Of a DNA stretch of 64,000 bases, positions 42,523 to 52,550 are shown piece by piece. Under the pieces are notes generated by a model, which was not told the origin of the DNA, ran no database searches, and saw only the letters and a list, made by a program, of their open reading frames with translations. Each line of letters starts with the position of its first letter. Position 1 is the first letter of the stretch. Source of the stretch: Porphyra umbilicalis (Eukaryota; Rhodophyta; Bangiophyceae; Bangiales; Bangiaceae); assembly GCA_002049455.2 (NCBI GenBank), contig KV918790.1, positions 365,721 through 429,720 of the forward strand, in the 5' to 3' direction. The translations under genes and the position numbers were made by a program.

Positions 42523-43836
42523 ATGGCTCATCGCGCGGCGACCAAGGCGACCGCCCTGCTCCTCGCCGTCGCCACCGCCGCGTCGGCGGCGTTCGGCCAA
42601 GAGGCGCTGCTGCTGCCGTCCCCCCCGGCGGCCACCGCCGGAGCCACCGAGCCGCCGCCCGTCGTCGAGCCGCTGCCGCTCCTCCCCCCCGAGATGACGG
42701 GCGAGGCGGACGCGTCGGCCGAGCCGACGGAGCCCCTCGAGTCCCCCGACGTGGACGGCGGTTGGGGGTTGCCGCCGTCACCGACACCGCCCCCGCCGCC
42801 GCCGCCGCTGCTGCCGCCGCTGCAGACGCCGTTTGTGCTGCCACCGTCACCGCCGCCGCTGCCGTCGCTACCGCCGCTGCCGACGCTGGCAGTGCTACCG
42901 CCGCTGCCGCCGCTGCCGCCACTGCCGCCGATGCCGACGCTGGCAGTGCTATCGCCGCCGCCGCCGCTGCCACCACTGCCGCCGATGCCGACGCTGGCAG
43001 TGCTATCGCCGCCGCCGCCGCCGCCGCTGCCGCCTCTGCCGACGGCCTTGGTGCTGCCGCCGGCCGGTGCGGCGCCGCTACCGACGATGGCGGGTGGCGT
43101 TCCACTGGCGCTACCAACCCTGCCGCCGCCGAGCGGGGCCGTGCCAGCACCATTGACGGTGCCGCGCCCAGTGGCGGGCGTGCAGACGCCACCGCCCCCG
43201 TCCACGGTCGGCACGCCGGCCACCACCGTGGCACCCGTGGCACCCGCCAGCGTCTCGACGGTGCCGCCGGCCGCCACGGCTGGCGCGGCGGCGCCGGCCG
43301 CCCCCGGCGCGGCGGTTCCGCCGCCGCCACCGCCACCCGCCGCCGCCCCCCCCGCTCCCCGCAACGCGTCGGCGGCCCGCAGCGTTCCGTCAATCACTGA
43401 TGGCCTCGAGCCGACCGGTGAGTGGTTCCGCCTCGCCGCCGCCGGCGGCGCCCTCACCGCCACCGCCGACGGCGGGGCGTCGTGCGTCTTGGCACCCGCC
43501 GGCGGCGGCGGCGGCGGCGACGGCGGCGGCAGGCGGCCGCGCCTCGCCGCCCCGCCGCTCGTGTGGGGCCCACCGGGGGGTGGCGGCGCCCGCACGGCGG
43601 TGGCGGCGCTCCGTCGGCGGGCGGGGTGTGTCCTGACCGGCGGTGTGGCGTGGGGCGCCGACGTGAACGTGCGCGTCGTGGGCGGGCGGGCGGTGGTGGC
43701 GGTGACGGGTGGCGGCGGGTGCGACCTCGGGTCCGCCGTGCGCGTGCGGCGGGTGGGCGTGCGGCGGGTGGAGGGGGGGGTACGCGTGGCCGCCACCCTG
43801 TACTGGGCGGCGGCGTGTGTGCTGCGGCCGGCGTGA
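42523..43836 (+). CDS. Secreted proline-rich, extensin-like protein
   Basis: The ATG at 42523 (ccaccATGG) begins a signal peptide, KATALLLAVATAASAAFG, cut near QEA. About 250 residues follow that are dominated by Pro, with imperfect repeats of LPPLPPMPTLAVLSPPPP type, then an Ala/Pro/Val spacer. The last 140 residues form a different, Gly/Val/Arg-rich domain with four cysteines (in SCVLAPAG, GCVLTGGVAWG, GCDLGS and ACVLRPA), possibly two disulfides. The layout suggests a cell-wall or extracellular-matrix protein with a stalk and a small globular head. No enzyme motif is visible. Total 437 residues, single exon. Confidence 0.7.
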   Translation: MAHRAATKATALLLAVATAASAAFGQEALLLPSPPAATAGATEPPPVVEPLPLLPPEMTGEADASAEPTEPLESPDVDGGWGLPPSPTPPPPPPPLLPPLQTPFVLPPSPPPLPSLPPLPTLAVLPPLPPLPPLPPMPTLAVLSPPPPLPPLPPMPTLAVLSPPPPPPLPPLPTALVLPPAGAAPLPTMAGGVPLALPTLPPPSGAVPAPLTVPRPVAGVQTPPPPSTVGTPATTVAPVAPASVSTVPPAATAGAAAPAAPGAAVPPPPPPPAAAPPAPRNASAARSVPSITDGLEPTGEWFRLAAAGGALTATADGGASCVLAPAGGGGGGDGGGRRPRLAAPPLVWGPPGGGGARTAVAALRRRAGCVLTGGVAWGADVNVRVVGGRAVVAVTGGGGCDLGSAVRVRRVGVRRVEGGVRVAATLYWAAACVLRPA

Positions 43837-44488
43837 GGGGGGAGTGGGGGGGGTGGGTGGGGCTGCGGACGTCACCAGGTGAGATAGAAGGAAAGTCCTC
43901 GGTCTCGTACGTGCTGCGGGTGCTCCTCTCCGAGGGGGCCACGCGTCCTCGCGGGATGGTCACGGCTTGGTGCACAGCTGAAGCGCCTCACCGTGGTCGT
44001 CCGACGGCCACGCAAAGCACGAGGGTGTGATGGGAGGTTGAAGCCACGGTACCCATCATCGTACCACTGGCTTGCTGCACTCCCTGGATCCGTCCGGGGC
44101 GGCCCTGTGCCCTTGCAATGTCACCGCCACCGGCTTTCACGTCAAGAAGATGACCCCGTGGTAGCAGCCGCCAAGCACGACGACAAGTCGGGGATCAACG
44201 CGGACTTGACCAGAATCCCCACCTCACAAGTGGTGGCGCTTTTGCAGCCACGGATCCGCGGATCTGACAACGACCGCCACCGACACCTCTCTATCGTCAG
44301 AGCGAGCCAGCGCAGCCTGCAGGCTCGAGCCTGCAGCTGAGCGGAGCGCTCCGCTGCGCAGTGCATCGCCAGCACAGACCAACTCAAGTCCGCCCCTCCG
44401 CCTCGCCGACGCACACGGTGCCTTGAGGCGACCGCCGGGTGCACGGTCCTTTGTCTACCACCCGCGTGGAGGCTGTTCCCCCCGCGGG
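43837..44488. other. Intergenic upstream of the sugar transporter
   Basis: No gene is supported. Two adjacent perfect palindromes occur at 44317-44336 and 44340-44355 (annotated separately), about 130-170 bp upstream of the transporter ATG. Confidence 0.5.
44317..44355. promoter_or_regulatory. Paired perfect palindromes upstream of the transporter
   Basis: CTGCAGGCTCGAGCCTGCAG (44317-44336) and AGCGGAGCGCTCCGCT (44340-44355) are both perfect and only 3 nt apart. A dimeric regulator site is possible; a relic of an inverted repeat is an alternative. Confidence 0.4.
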
Positions 44489-46354
44489 ATGGTTGCTTTT
44501 CTCTCCCCCGCAAGCGCCGTTGTTGGTGCGGTGTGCCTTGGTGGCGGCTCGCCCGACTCCCGCTGCGGCCGCCGTCCCCCGTGCGGGGGGCGGGGGGGTT
44601 TGTTTGGCCGGCGGGTGGCGACGAGGGCGGCGACGGCGGCGGCGACGGCAACAGCGGCTTCCCGGCAGACGGCGACGACTATGGCGACCGGCTCGGATAC
44701 CCCCAATGCGGACGCCGCCGACCCGCGGCTGCAAGCCAGTGGCGGCGGCGGCGGCGGCAGCGCCGACAACGACGCGCCGCCGCCGTCACGCTTCCCCCTG
44801 TGGCTCCCCGCCTTTGTCACCGCCGCCGCCGGTGGCCTCCTCTTTGGCTACGACATTGGCAGCGTGTCGGGCGTCGTGCGGGTGCTGTCGAGCCCCGCCA
44901 CGGCGGCGGCGGGCGCGGGTTCCCCCTTTGGCTCCCTCACCTCCCTCGGCGCGCTGTCCGCGGCGCAGCTCGGCGCGGTGGCGTCTGCGTCGCTCGCCGG
45001 CGCGCTCGCCTCCTCCGCTGCCATGTTCCGCTACGGCGACGACCTCGGGCGGCGCAAGGAGATGGCGCTCGCCGGCGCCGCCTACCTCACCGGCACCGCC
45101 CTCCAAGCCGCCGCCCCGTCGGTTGGGGTGCTCCTCGCGGGGCGCCTCGTGTATGGGCTGGGGATTGGGCTGGCGATGCACGCGGGGCCGCTGTACATTG
45201 CCGAGACGGCGCCTGCGCGCCTGCGCGGCCTCCTCGTCAGCGCCAAGGAGGCGGCGATTGTGGCGGGCATCCTCGGGGGCTACCTGGCGGGTGCGGCCTT
45301 CCAGCCCGACTGGCGCACCATCTTTGCCGTCGCCGCCGCCGTCGAGGTGCCGTTTGCCGCGTCGGCGGCGCTCGGATGGGTGCCCGAAACGCCCCGCTGG
45401 CTGCTCCTCCGCGCCGCCGCGTTGGAGGGGGGGCAAGCGGGCCAGCCCGACGCGGCCGGCACGGCGGAGCGGGTGGCGGCGCTCCGCGCGGCCGCCGTCT
45501 CGGCGGTCGCCAAGCTGGAGGGTCTCGCCCCCGCCGACGCCCACCCACGCGTCGACGCCATGGCGACCGCCGTGGCCGACACGTGCCTCGACGCGTCGGG
45601 CCGCGTCGCGCGCGCGTCCATCTCCTCCCTGTACGCCGACCCCGCGTCGCAGGCGGCGCTCGCCGTCGGCCTCGGGTGTGTGGTGCTGCAGCAAATCACG
45701 GGGCAGCCGTCGGTGCTCTACTATGCCAACCAGCTGTTTGAGGCGGCGGGCTTTGGCTTTGCCGCCGCCGTCGGCCTCGGCGCGTGGAAGCTCCTCGTCA
45801 CGGGCGTCGCGGCGGCGTACGCGGACAAGGCGGGGCGGCGGCCGCTGCTGCTCGTCGGCACCGCAGGGATGACCGTCGCGCTCGTGGCGCTCGCGGCGGG
45901 CTTTTGGGGCGTCGACGGTGGGGGGGCGGCCGCGGCGGCGGCGGGGGGGGGGGCCGCCACCCTGACGGGCGCCCGCCAGACGGTCGTGCTCGGCAGCATC
46001 CTGCTGTACGTGGGCGCGTATCAGCTCGGCTTTGGGCCAGTCACGTGGCTGCTGCTCTCCGAGTTGTTCCCGCTGCGCGTGCGCTCCGCGGCGATTAGCA
46101 CGGGCGTGTTGGTGAATTTCGGCACGAACTTTGTCGTGACGGCCGCCTTCGAGTCGGGCCGCCAGACGCTCGGCTCGGGCGGCCTCTTTGCCGTCTTTGC
46201 GGCGCTGTGCGGCGCGTCGGTGGCGTTTGTCGCGGCCAAGGTGCCCGAGACCAAGGGGCTCTCCCTCGAGGAAATCGAGGCGCAGCTGCAGGGCGAGAGC
46301 GGGGCCGACGAGCGCCAGGCGCTGATGGGCGACGACGGGCGGCGGGAGCGGTGA
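44489..46354 (+). CDS. Plastid-type MFS sugar/H+ symporter (xylose-proton symporter-like)
   Basis: The protein belongs to the sugar porter family of the major facilitator superfamily and would move hexose or pentose across a membrane, probably with protons. Family signatures are GGLLFGYDIGSVSG in helix 1, DDLGRRKEM after helix 2, PETPRWLLLR, QQITGQPSVLYYANQ in helix 7, GRRPLLLVG and the terminal PETKGLSLEEIE. By recall it is closest to the chloroplastic xylose-proton symporter-like proteins of plants (ILLYVGAYQLGFGPVTWLLLSELFP). The first ATG, at 44489, gives about 65 Ala/Arg/Thr-rich, acid-poor residues, plausible as a plastid transit peptide; a second ATG follows at MATGSD. Total 621 residues, one exon. 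Confidence 0.92.
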   Translation: MVAFLSPASAVVGAVCLGGGSPDSRCGRRPPCGGRGGLFGRRVATRAATAAATATAASRQTATTMATGSDTPNADAADPRLQASGGGGGGSADNDAPPPSRFPLWLPAFVTAAAGGLLFGYDIGSVSGVVRVLSSPATAAAGAGSPFGSLTSLGALSAAQLGAVASASLAGALASSAAMFRYGDDLGRRKEMALAGAAYLTGTALQAAAPSVGVLLAGRLVYGLGIGLAMHAGPLYIAETAPARLRGLLVSAKEAAIVAGILGGYLAGAAFQPDWRTIFAVAAAVEVPFAASAALGWVPETPRWLLLRAAALEGGQAGQPDAAGTAERVAALRAAAVSAVAKLEGLAPADAHPRVDAMATAVADTCLDASGRVARASISSLYADPASQAALAVGLGCVVLQQITGQPSVLYYANQLFEAAGFGFAAAVGLGAWKLLVTGVAAAYADKAGRRPLLLVGTAGMTVALVALAAGFWGVDGGGAAAAAAGGGAATLTGARQTVVLGSILLYVGAYQLGFGPVTWLLLSELFPLRVRSAAISTGVLVNFGTNFVVTAAFESGRQTLGSGGLFAVFAALCGASVAFVAAKVPETKGLSLEEIEAQLQGESGADERQALMGDDGRRER

Positions 46355-46490
46355 GGGGGGTGTGGAGGCGGGAGCGGTGAGGGGGGTGGGGAGGCGGGAG
46401 CGGTGAGGGGGGTGGGGAGGCTGGAGCGGTGGAAGGGGTGGGGAGGCGAAAGCGGTTGAAGCAGAGAGCGGTTGGAGGGGGCAGCGGTGA
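46340..46490. repeat. Minisatellite of about 26-bp units downstream of the transporter
   Basis: Units of the form ggaggcgggagcggtgaggggggt repeat about four times and then decay (gaagc, gttgga variants). It begins at the transporter stop codon, so it lies in the 3' UTR. Confidence 0.85.
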
Positions 46491-46752
46491 GGATGGCCAC
46501 GCCTACAGGTCCCCATGGAGGGTGGTTGCGGGGGGAGTACGTGCAGACGTTCGCGTACCCATACCGTAGGGTAGAAAGGCAATGGAGAAAAAGTACAGTG
46601 AGCAGCTCAGCTAAGAACGGTAGACAAGCAGCTCGCCAACAACAGACCGCAACTGAGGCCACTAGAAAGCACCTAGGCACGCCCTGAAGTGCAGGCTACC
46701 GCACGCATGGTACAAAAAGATGAAGTACAGAGATGTACCCACTAAGTGGGCT

Positions 46753-47886
46753 CTATTCCGCCTTCATCGCATACGCTTCTTCCCGCTGCTCGTCGAACAG
46801 AGCCGACGTCAGGTAGCGCTCGCCAAACGAAGGCGCAATGAACACAATGTTCTTGCCCTGCATCTCGGGGCGCTTCCCCACCTCGAGCGCCGCGGCCAGC
46901 GCCGCGCCCGTCGAGATACCCGACAGGAGGCCCTCTTCCACCGCAATGCGGCGCGCCATCGTAATGCTCTCTGCCGACGTGACGGACACGACCTCGTCGT
47001 ACACGGTCGTGTCCAGGATGGCCGGTACAAAGCCGGCGCCAATGCCCTGGATCTTGTGGGGACCGGGCTTGCCGCCCGACAGAACCGGCGACTCGACGGG
47101 CTCGACGGCAACGACGAGCGTCTCTGGGTTCTTCTCCTTGAGGTAGCGCCCCGCGCCGGTGATGGTGCCGCCCGTGCCGACGCCCGACACGAACACGTCG
47201 CAGTCGATAGCGTTGGCAATCTCGGGGCCAGTCGTCTCGTAGTGGGCCTTGGGGTTGGACGGGTTGGCAAACTGCTGCAGGATGTACGAGTCGGCCGTCT
47301 CAGCGGCAATGGCTTCCGCCTTGGAAACCGCCGCCTTCATCCCACCAGCGGCGGGAGTCAGCACCACCTCGGCGCCAAAGGCGCGGAGCACCATACGGCG
47401 CTCAATCGACATTGAATCTGGCATGGTCAGGATGAGCTTGTAGCCCTTGGACGCAGCGATAAACGCGAGCGCAATGCCCGTGTTGCCCGACGTCGGCTCC
47501 ACGAGGACGGTCTTACCCGGGGTGATCTTGCCCTCCGCCTCGGCATCCATGATCATGCCGCGGCCGATGCGGTCCTTGACCGAAGAGCATGGCTCCATGG
47601 ACTCGAGCTTGGCATAGATGTTGGCAACGCAGCCCGCCGCGTCGGGGATCTTGTGCAGCTGCACGAGGGGGGTGTTGCCAATCAGGCCGGTAGCGTCCGT
47701 GACCGGCGCTTTCTTGTTCATGGCCGCAGCCGACATCATGGCGGCCGACATACCGGCGGCAACCGCGCAAGGAGGCGACGGAGCAATGACGGGGGTGCCG
47801 GTGGCAAACGTGGAGCGAGCGCCGCACAGCGCGGGTGATGGGGATCGGCCGAGAACGGCGGGGCTCGCGGTGGACACGAAAGCCAT
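46753..47886 (-). CDS. Cysteine synthase (O-acetylserine (thiol)lyase), plastid-type
   Basis: The enzyme makes cysteine from O-acetylserine and sulfide with pyridoxal phosphate. The PLP lysine is K104 in SSVKDRIG, the phosphate and substrate loop is [12 protein letters not shown], and the PLP-phosphate loop is [10 protein letters not shown]. The family sequence [20 protein letters not shown] is present. The ATG at 47886 gives 377 residues, of which the first 55 or so are Ser/Ala/Pro-rich, without acids, and look like a plastid transit peptide. The frame is open upstream but only through a TTG. The catalytic core is complete, so sulfide assimilation in the plastid is the likely role. Single exon. 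Confidence 0.95.
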   Translation of the reverse strand: MAFVSTASPAVLGRSPSPALCGARSTFATGTPVIAPSPPCAVAAGMSAAMMSAAAMNKKAPVTDATGLIGNTPLVQLHKIPDAAGCVANIYAKLESMEPCSSVKDRIGRGMIMDAEAEGKITPGKTVLVEPTSGNTGIALAFIAASKGYKLILTMPDSMSIERRMVLRAFGAEVVLTPAAGGMKAAVSKAEAIAAETADSYILQQFANPSNPKAHYETTGPEIANAIDCDVFVSGVGTGGTITGAGRYLKEKNPETLVVAVEPVESPVLSGGKPGPHKIQGIGAGFVPAILDTTVYDEVVSVTSAESITMARRIAVEEGLLSGISTGAALAAALEVGKRPEMQGKNIVFIAPSFGERYLTSALFDEQREEAYAMKAE

Positions 47887-48726
47887 CAAAGACAGGCGCG
47901 GGCACAACGGGGGTCAAAAGGAGAGACGAAAGAAGGAGCGTTGGACAAGGAGGACAGTGTATCCGTTCGGGCGTGGAACTGGAGTGACTGGAGGGTACCA
48001 AGAATGAGCACTGCGGCCGCGTGACAGGCAACAGCCGAGTTTTGTGAAAAGCACGCAGGGGTGCCAGAGCACTTTGATCGAGCGGGGGGACTCCTTTGCT
48101 GGAGCCAGGGCCAGAGAGAATCGCCACGCTAACGCAGTCCAATCTCCAACTGACGGGGACTCTGAACGCGCGCTCTGGTTGGTCAAAGAAAGATCTCACA
48201 GAGCAAGGCAGAGACCTGGTGGGCCGGCGAGAGATATTTCTTTGACCTTAAAACGTGGTTCTTTTCTGTTGGCTGATCACCGCCAGCCACGTTTCTACTT
48301 CTCCATGTTTCTTAGAGAAAACCGCTTGTGGATTTCAAAAGATTCGGTGCCCTGGAAAAAGGTAGCCACAGCAGATGGCGGAACACGCGTGCGGATATCC
48401 ATGTCCATGCCTCTTGCGCTGGCGACACTGAGCCCATGTTGTGAAACTCCAGACATTCACCCTCGCCACAACTACACGCTGGGTTTCAAAGAGGAGACTG
48501 TGGACGTCAGCGAGTCGAAGCCGGGCCGTGGCGAGCTCCGCGTCATGGTGGTGCTGTTGTTGGACGAGCGCGGTTTAGTGTCTGGAACTGCTTCCCTGTT
48601 GGTGCGCGAAGACGTATTATACTGCAATGCACCCGGTGGCTTGATGAGCTCGTTTCCGGGCGCTTCTGGAAGCCACTTTCGGCAACCCACAGGTCTACGG
48701 AACGATGCCAGAATTGAGAAAAACGG
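47887..48726. other. Intergenic; a 254-residue plus ORF here is not supported
   Basis: This is the 5' region of cysteine synthase. A plus-strand frame at 48044-48808 has no recognised motif and overlaps the tRNA gene, so I treat it as chance. Confidence 0.5.
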
Positions 48727-48731
48727 AAAAA
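48727..48731 (-). terminator. Pol III terminator of the tRNA gene
   Basis: A run of five T on the minus strand starts three nucleotides after the end of the tRNA. Confidence 0.8.
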
Positions 48732-48733
48732 GA

Positions 48734-48819
48734 AGGCACAACTGGGACTTCCGTTTCATGCTTCGAACCCAGGATCTTATCATTACGAGTGACACGCTTT
48801 ACCCCTAAGCCATTGCGCC
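48734..48819 (-). tRNA. trnT: tRNA-Thr(CGU) with a 14-nt ectopic intron in the T loop
   Basis: Read on the minus strand, acceptor GGCGCAA pairs with TTGTGCC (one G-U), the D arm is GCTT/AAGC, and the anticodon arm TGTCA/TGATA encloses CTCGTAA, giving anticodon CGT. The T stem CTGGG pairs with CCCAG only if 14 nt (48748-48761, gcatgaaacggaag) are removed; this restores the standard loop TTCGAAT. A one-base shift of the intron is equally possible on sequence alone. The body closely resembles eukaryotic tRNA-Thr(CGU), including TGGCTTAG, AGATCCTGGGTTCGA and discriminator T. There is no intron at the usual position 37/38. The intron splits the B-box promoter before its last CC. Confidence 0.9.
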
Positions 48820-49082
48820 TGTCGTTGCAATGCCGCACCTTGTACCAAAATTTATTCCCGTTTTGTACGAACCCGTCCGGGTGCGCGTTCCACCCCGCTT
48901 CAACTCATTGCGTGCGCGCCCTCCTTCGCTGGCCACTTGTCCTTCCGCCGTCCTCCTCGCCCCCCCGCCATCCCTGCCACCCCTCTCCGTCCCTCTGACG
49001 GCCGACCCCCATTGCCGCACGCGCTACCGCCCTCCCCGCTCACAACCCCCCTGCCGCCCCCCCCCCGACGCGCGTCGCTGCC

Positions 49083-50137
49083 ATGGCCGCCGCCTTTGCC
49101 GCCCCGTCCGCGGTCGCCGTGCGCCGCCCGACGGCGGCCGCCACAACGACCGCCCGCCCCGCCGCGCCGCTCGGCACGTGCGCCTTTACCCCCGCCGCGG
49201 GCGCCGCCCGCTTGGCGGCGGCGGTGGCGCGGCCCGCTGGTCCCCCCCCCCCCCCTCGGGGCCGACCGCGCCCGTCTGCGACGGGACGGTCACTTTCCCG
49301 TCCGACTTGGACGGCACCAAGCTCCGCGTCGGTATCGTGTCGGCGCGCTGGCGCGATGATTTGACGGGGCCGATGGTGGCTGACGTCCTCAAGGGCCTCG
49401 CCGAGCGGTCGGTCAAGGACGACAACATTGTGCAGATGGAGGTGCCGGGCTGCGGGGAGCTGCCGGTCGCCGCGCGGCTGATGATGGCCACCCAAAAGGT
49501 CGACGTGGTCATTGCCGTTGGCGTGTTGATTGACGGCGCCACCGACGGGTACACGTTTATGTGCGAGGCGGTGTCCAACGGGCTGATGAACGTACGTTGT
49601 TTTGGGGTGGGGCGACCCCGCGTGGGTGCCCCGGGGGCCTGCTGTTGCTGACCATTGCGCTGAGGGGTTGTGATCGGGCGCGCTGGCCCGTGCGGAGTGC
49701 TCCCTTTGCCTGTCGGCCCCGCGGCGCGACCAAGTCGACGTCGTGATCGACACGGTCAGCGTCCGCGGTCGTGTGTGTCAATAGCCGACTAACCCGTCCT
49801 GCAACCCCCCTCGTCCATTGCCATTTTGACCGCGTGCCTCGCCCTCTTCCACCCATTGTACGCGCCCACGGGTCACGCATCTCTGCACCTTTCCTCCCTC
49901 CCATCGGCGTCGCCCCCCCCCGCACCGTGGCCCCGCCCACAGCTCCAACTAACGGCGGCCATCCCCGTCATCTTTGGGGTGCTCACATGCGCCACGCCCG
50001 AGCAAGCCGAGGCGCGCGCGACGGGCGACAAGAGCCACGCCGTCGACTGGGCGGCGACGGCGGTGGAGATGGGCGTCCTCCGCAGCAGCCAGATTGGCAA
50101 CTCGGCGCGCGCCAAGGCGTCGGTCGGCTTCTCCTAG
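49083..50137 (+). CDS. 6,7-dimethyl-8-ribityllumazine synthase (riboflavin pathway), one intron, poly-C frame break
   Basis: The enzyme condenses 5-amino-6-ribitylaminouracil with dihydroxybutanone phosphate, the penultimate riboflavin step. Exon 1 is 49083-49591 and exon 2 49943-50137 (intron GTACGT...CCCACAG, phase 0). The core reads LRVGIVSARW, NIVQMEVPGCGELPVAA, VDVVIAVGVLIDGAT, then across the joint LMNLQ and IPVIFGVLTCATPEQAEARA, most like fungal-type lumazine synthases. The first 55 residues, from ATG 49083, resemble a transit peptide. They are joined to the core only if the C14 run at 49242-49255 changes by one base. At 49541-49552 the sequence reads T-D-G-Y where the family has T-x-H-[YF]; the catalytic histidine is therefore absent. 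Confidence 0.85.
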
Positions 50138-50452
50138 GTCACCCGCCGATCGGGCGCTCCCCCCCGCACTGGGGGAGCGGGGGGGAGGGAGGGGGGGGGA
50201 CGGGGAGGACCATGAGTGGCGAGCAGCGCTCCTTGGCTGGCGGCGTCGCCGCTCGACTTTCTTGTGCATAGCCGACCTTGGGGGGTACCGCCCATAATAT
50301 TTCAACTGCGGTGCGACGATCCCACCCCGCGGCGGGCCGCGCGGCCGCCCCCCCCGCAGGGACCGTGGGCAGTCCCCCACCCCGCCAAACCCCGCGCGCA
50401 CGGCAGGGAAACAGTGCGGCGGCTCTCCGCCCCCCCGACGGCCGCCGCCCGG
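50138..50452. other. Short convergent intergenic region
   Basis: This is the 3' region shared by lumazine synthase and the minus-strand low-complexity gene. Nothing else was recognised. Confidence 0.4.
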
Positions 50453-50708
50453 TCAGTCGGACGCCAGCGGGTCGGCGTCAGACGCCCACGGGTCGGCCAC
50501 GCCCGCGTGCCGCCGCCGCCGCCGGTCGGCGACGGCGCGGTGGGCGGCCGCCGCCGCCGCCGCCGCCGTGGCGGCAGCCGCCGCCGCGGCGGCGGCGGCA
50601 GCGGGCGACGCGGGCGCTCCCCCGGCCGCCCACCCCCCCCCGGCCGCCGCCCCCACCCCCATCCCAGCAATGGCCGCGTCGACGCGGCGTGCGCGGGCGG
50701 CCGCGTCG

Positions 50709-50743
<35 letters not shown>

Positions 50744-51083
50744 AGCGGCCGGCGCGGCAGACGGCGGGCCGCCCCCAGCCGCCGCCGCGGGTGCCGCCGC
50801 CGCCGCCGCCGCGGCCGCGCGGCGGCGCCGCTTGGCACGCCGCCCGTCGACGGCGACGGCGGCGGCGGCGGCGGCGGACCCCGGCGACGGCAGCGTGCGC
50901 GCCGCCGGCGCCGGCGCAGGCGCCGGCGCCGGCGCCACCGCCCCCGCCCCCACCAATGGCGGCGACGGCGGCGCGCGGCGGCGCTTGGCGCCCCGCCGCC
51001 GCTCCGCCTCGCCCGACCGCCGGCGGTCGCCGTCGGCCGCGCGCCGCGGCGGCGTGGCGGCGGGCGCCGCGACGGCGGCGGCA

Positions 51084-51114
<31 letters not shown>

Positions 51115-51453
51115 GCGCGGCGGCGCCGCCCGCCCCCAGCGGCGTCGGCGCGAGCAGCGGCGGCGGCGGCGGCGGCGGCGGCCGCCGCGGCCGCACCCGC
51201 AGCTCCCCGTCCGACGCGACCGCGTCGGCGCACCCATTGGCCGCCGCGATGGCGCGGAGGGATTTGGTCCACGCGTCGTCGGGGGGGGGGGGGGGGGGGG
51301 GGGGGAGGGGGAGGGCGCCCGCAGCGCCACCGCGCTGGTGGGAGGCGCGGGCGCCGGTGCTGCCGCGGCGGCGGCAATGGCGGCGGTGGCCGTCCCATTG
51401 TCGGCCGCCCCCGACGCGGCGATGGTGGCGGCGGCGGGGGGGGCGGTGCTCGC

Positions 51454-51498
<45 letters not shown>

Positions 51499-51559
51499 AT
51501 CATGGACCGCCGCGGGTGGTGCGAGCGGCGGGGTGGCGCGCGCAGCGGCCGGCGCGACG

Positions 51560-51591
<32 letters not shown>

Positions 51592-52120
51592 CGCCGCCGC
51601 CGCCGCTGCGGCGGCGGCGGCGCCCACCGCCGCCGTCGTCAGAGGCACCGTCGCGGCCGCGCCCGTCGGCGACGGTCGCGCGGGCGTCGCTGCCGCCGCC
51701 GCCGCCGTCGCCGCCGCCCGCCGCGTCGGCCGAGGGAGGAACACGGGCGGCGGCGGCAGCGGCGGTGGCGGCGGCGGCGGGCACGCCGCGGCCGCCGTCG
51801 ACGGCGCCGCCGCTGCCGCCGCCTCGCCGTCGCTGTCAGACGGCGACGGTGTGTGCGGCGGCGGCGGCGGTGGCGGCGACGGTGGCGGCAACTGTCGAGC
51901 CCCCGCCGCCATCCCCGACGGCACCGTCGCTGCCGCCCCCGCTGCAGCCGCCGGCGTCACGGCGGCCGCCGCCGCTGCCGCCGCCGCCCGCCGCGTCGTC
52001 CGCCGACGGGCGGCCGACGGCGGCGTCGGCGGTGGCGGCGTCGTCGACGGTGGTGGCGCACCCGCCGCCGCGGGTGGGAGCGTCACGGCGGCCGCCGCCG
52101 CGGGTGGCGGCGTCACGGCG

Positions 52121-52162
<42 letters not shown>

Positions 52163-52508
52163 CGCCGCATCGTCCGCCGACTGGCGGCGGCCGACGGCGG
52201 CGTCGGCGGCGGTGGCATCGTCAATGGCGGGGGTGCACCCGCCGCCGCGGGTGGCGGCGGCGTTTGCGGCGGCGGCGGCGCCGTCGCCGGCCGCGCCGAC
52301 GGCGGCGGCGGCACGGCGCGGGCGCCACCACCCGCGGCCGCCGGGGGCGGCCGCCGCGCCCGCGGCGGCGCAACGTGCCGCGGCGACCGGCGCGGGGGGG
52401 GCGGGCACCCCGCCGGCCGCCGGCGCGCCGCGTCCTCCGCGTCCAAGCCCGCCAGGTCGGCGGCGAGCTCCGCCTCGCGCGCCGGCGACAGGCGGGCGAG
52501 GGCGGGCA

Positions 52509-52550
<42 letters not shown>

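Noticed and set aside
48044-48808. 254-residue plus-strand ORF
   Set aside because: No motifs, and it runs through the tRNA gene; cysteine synthase promoter lies here.
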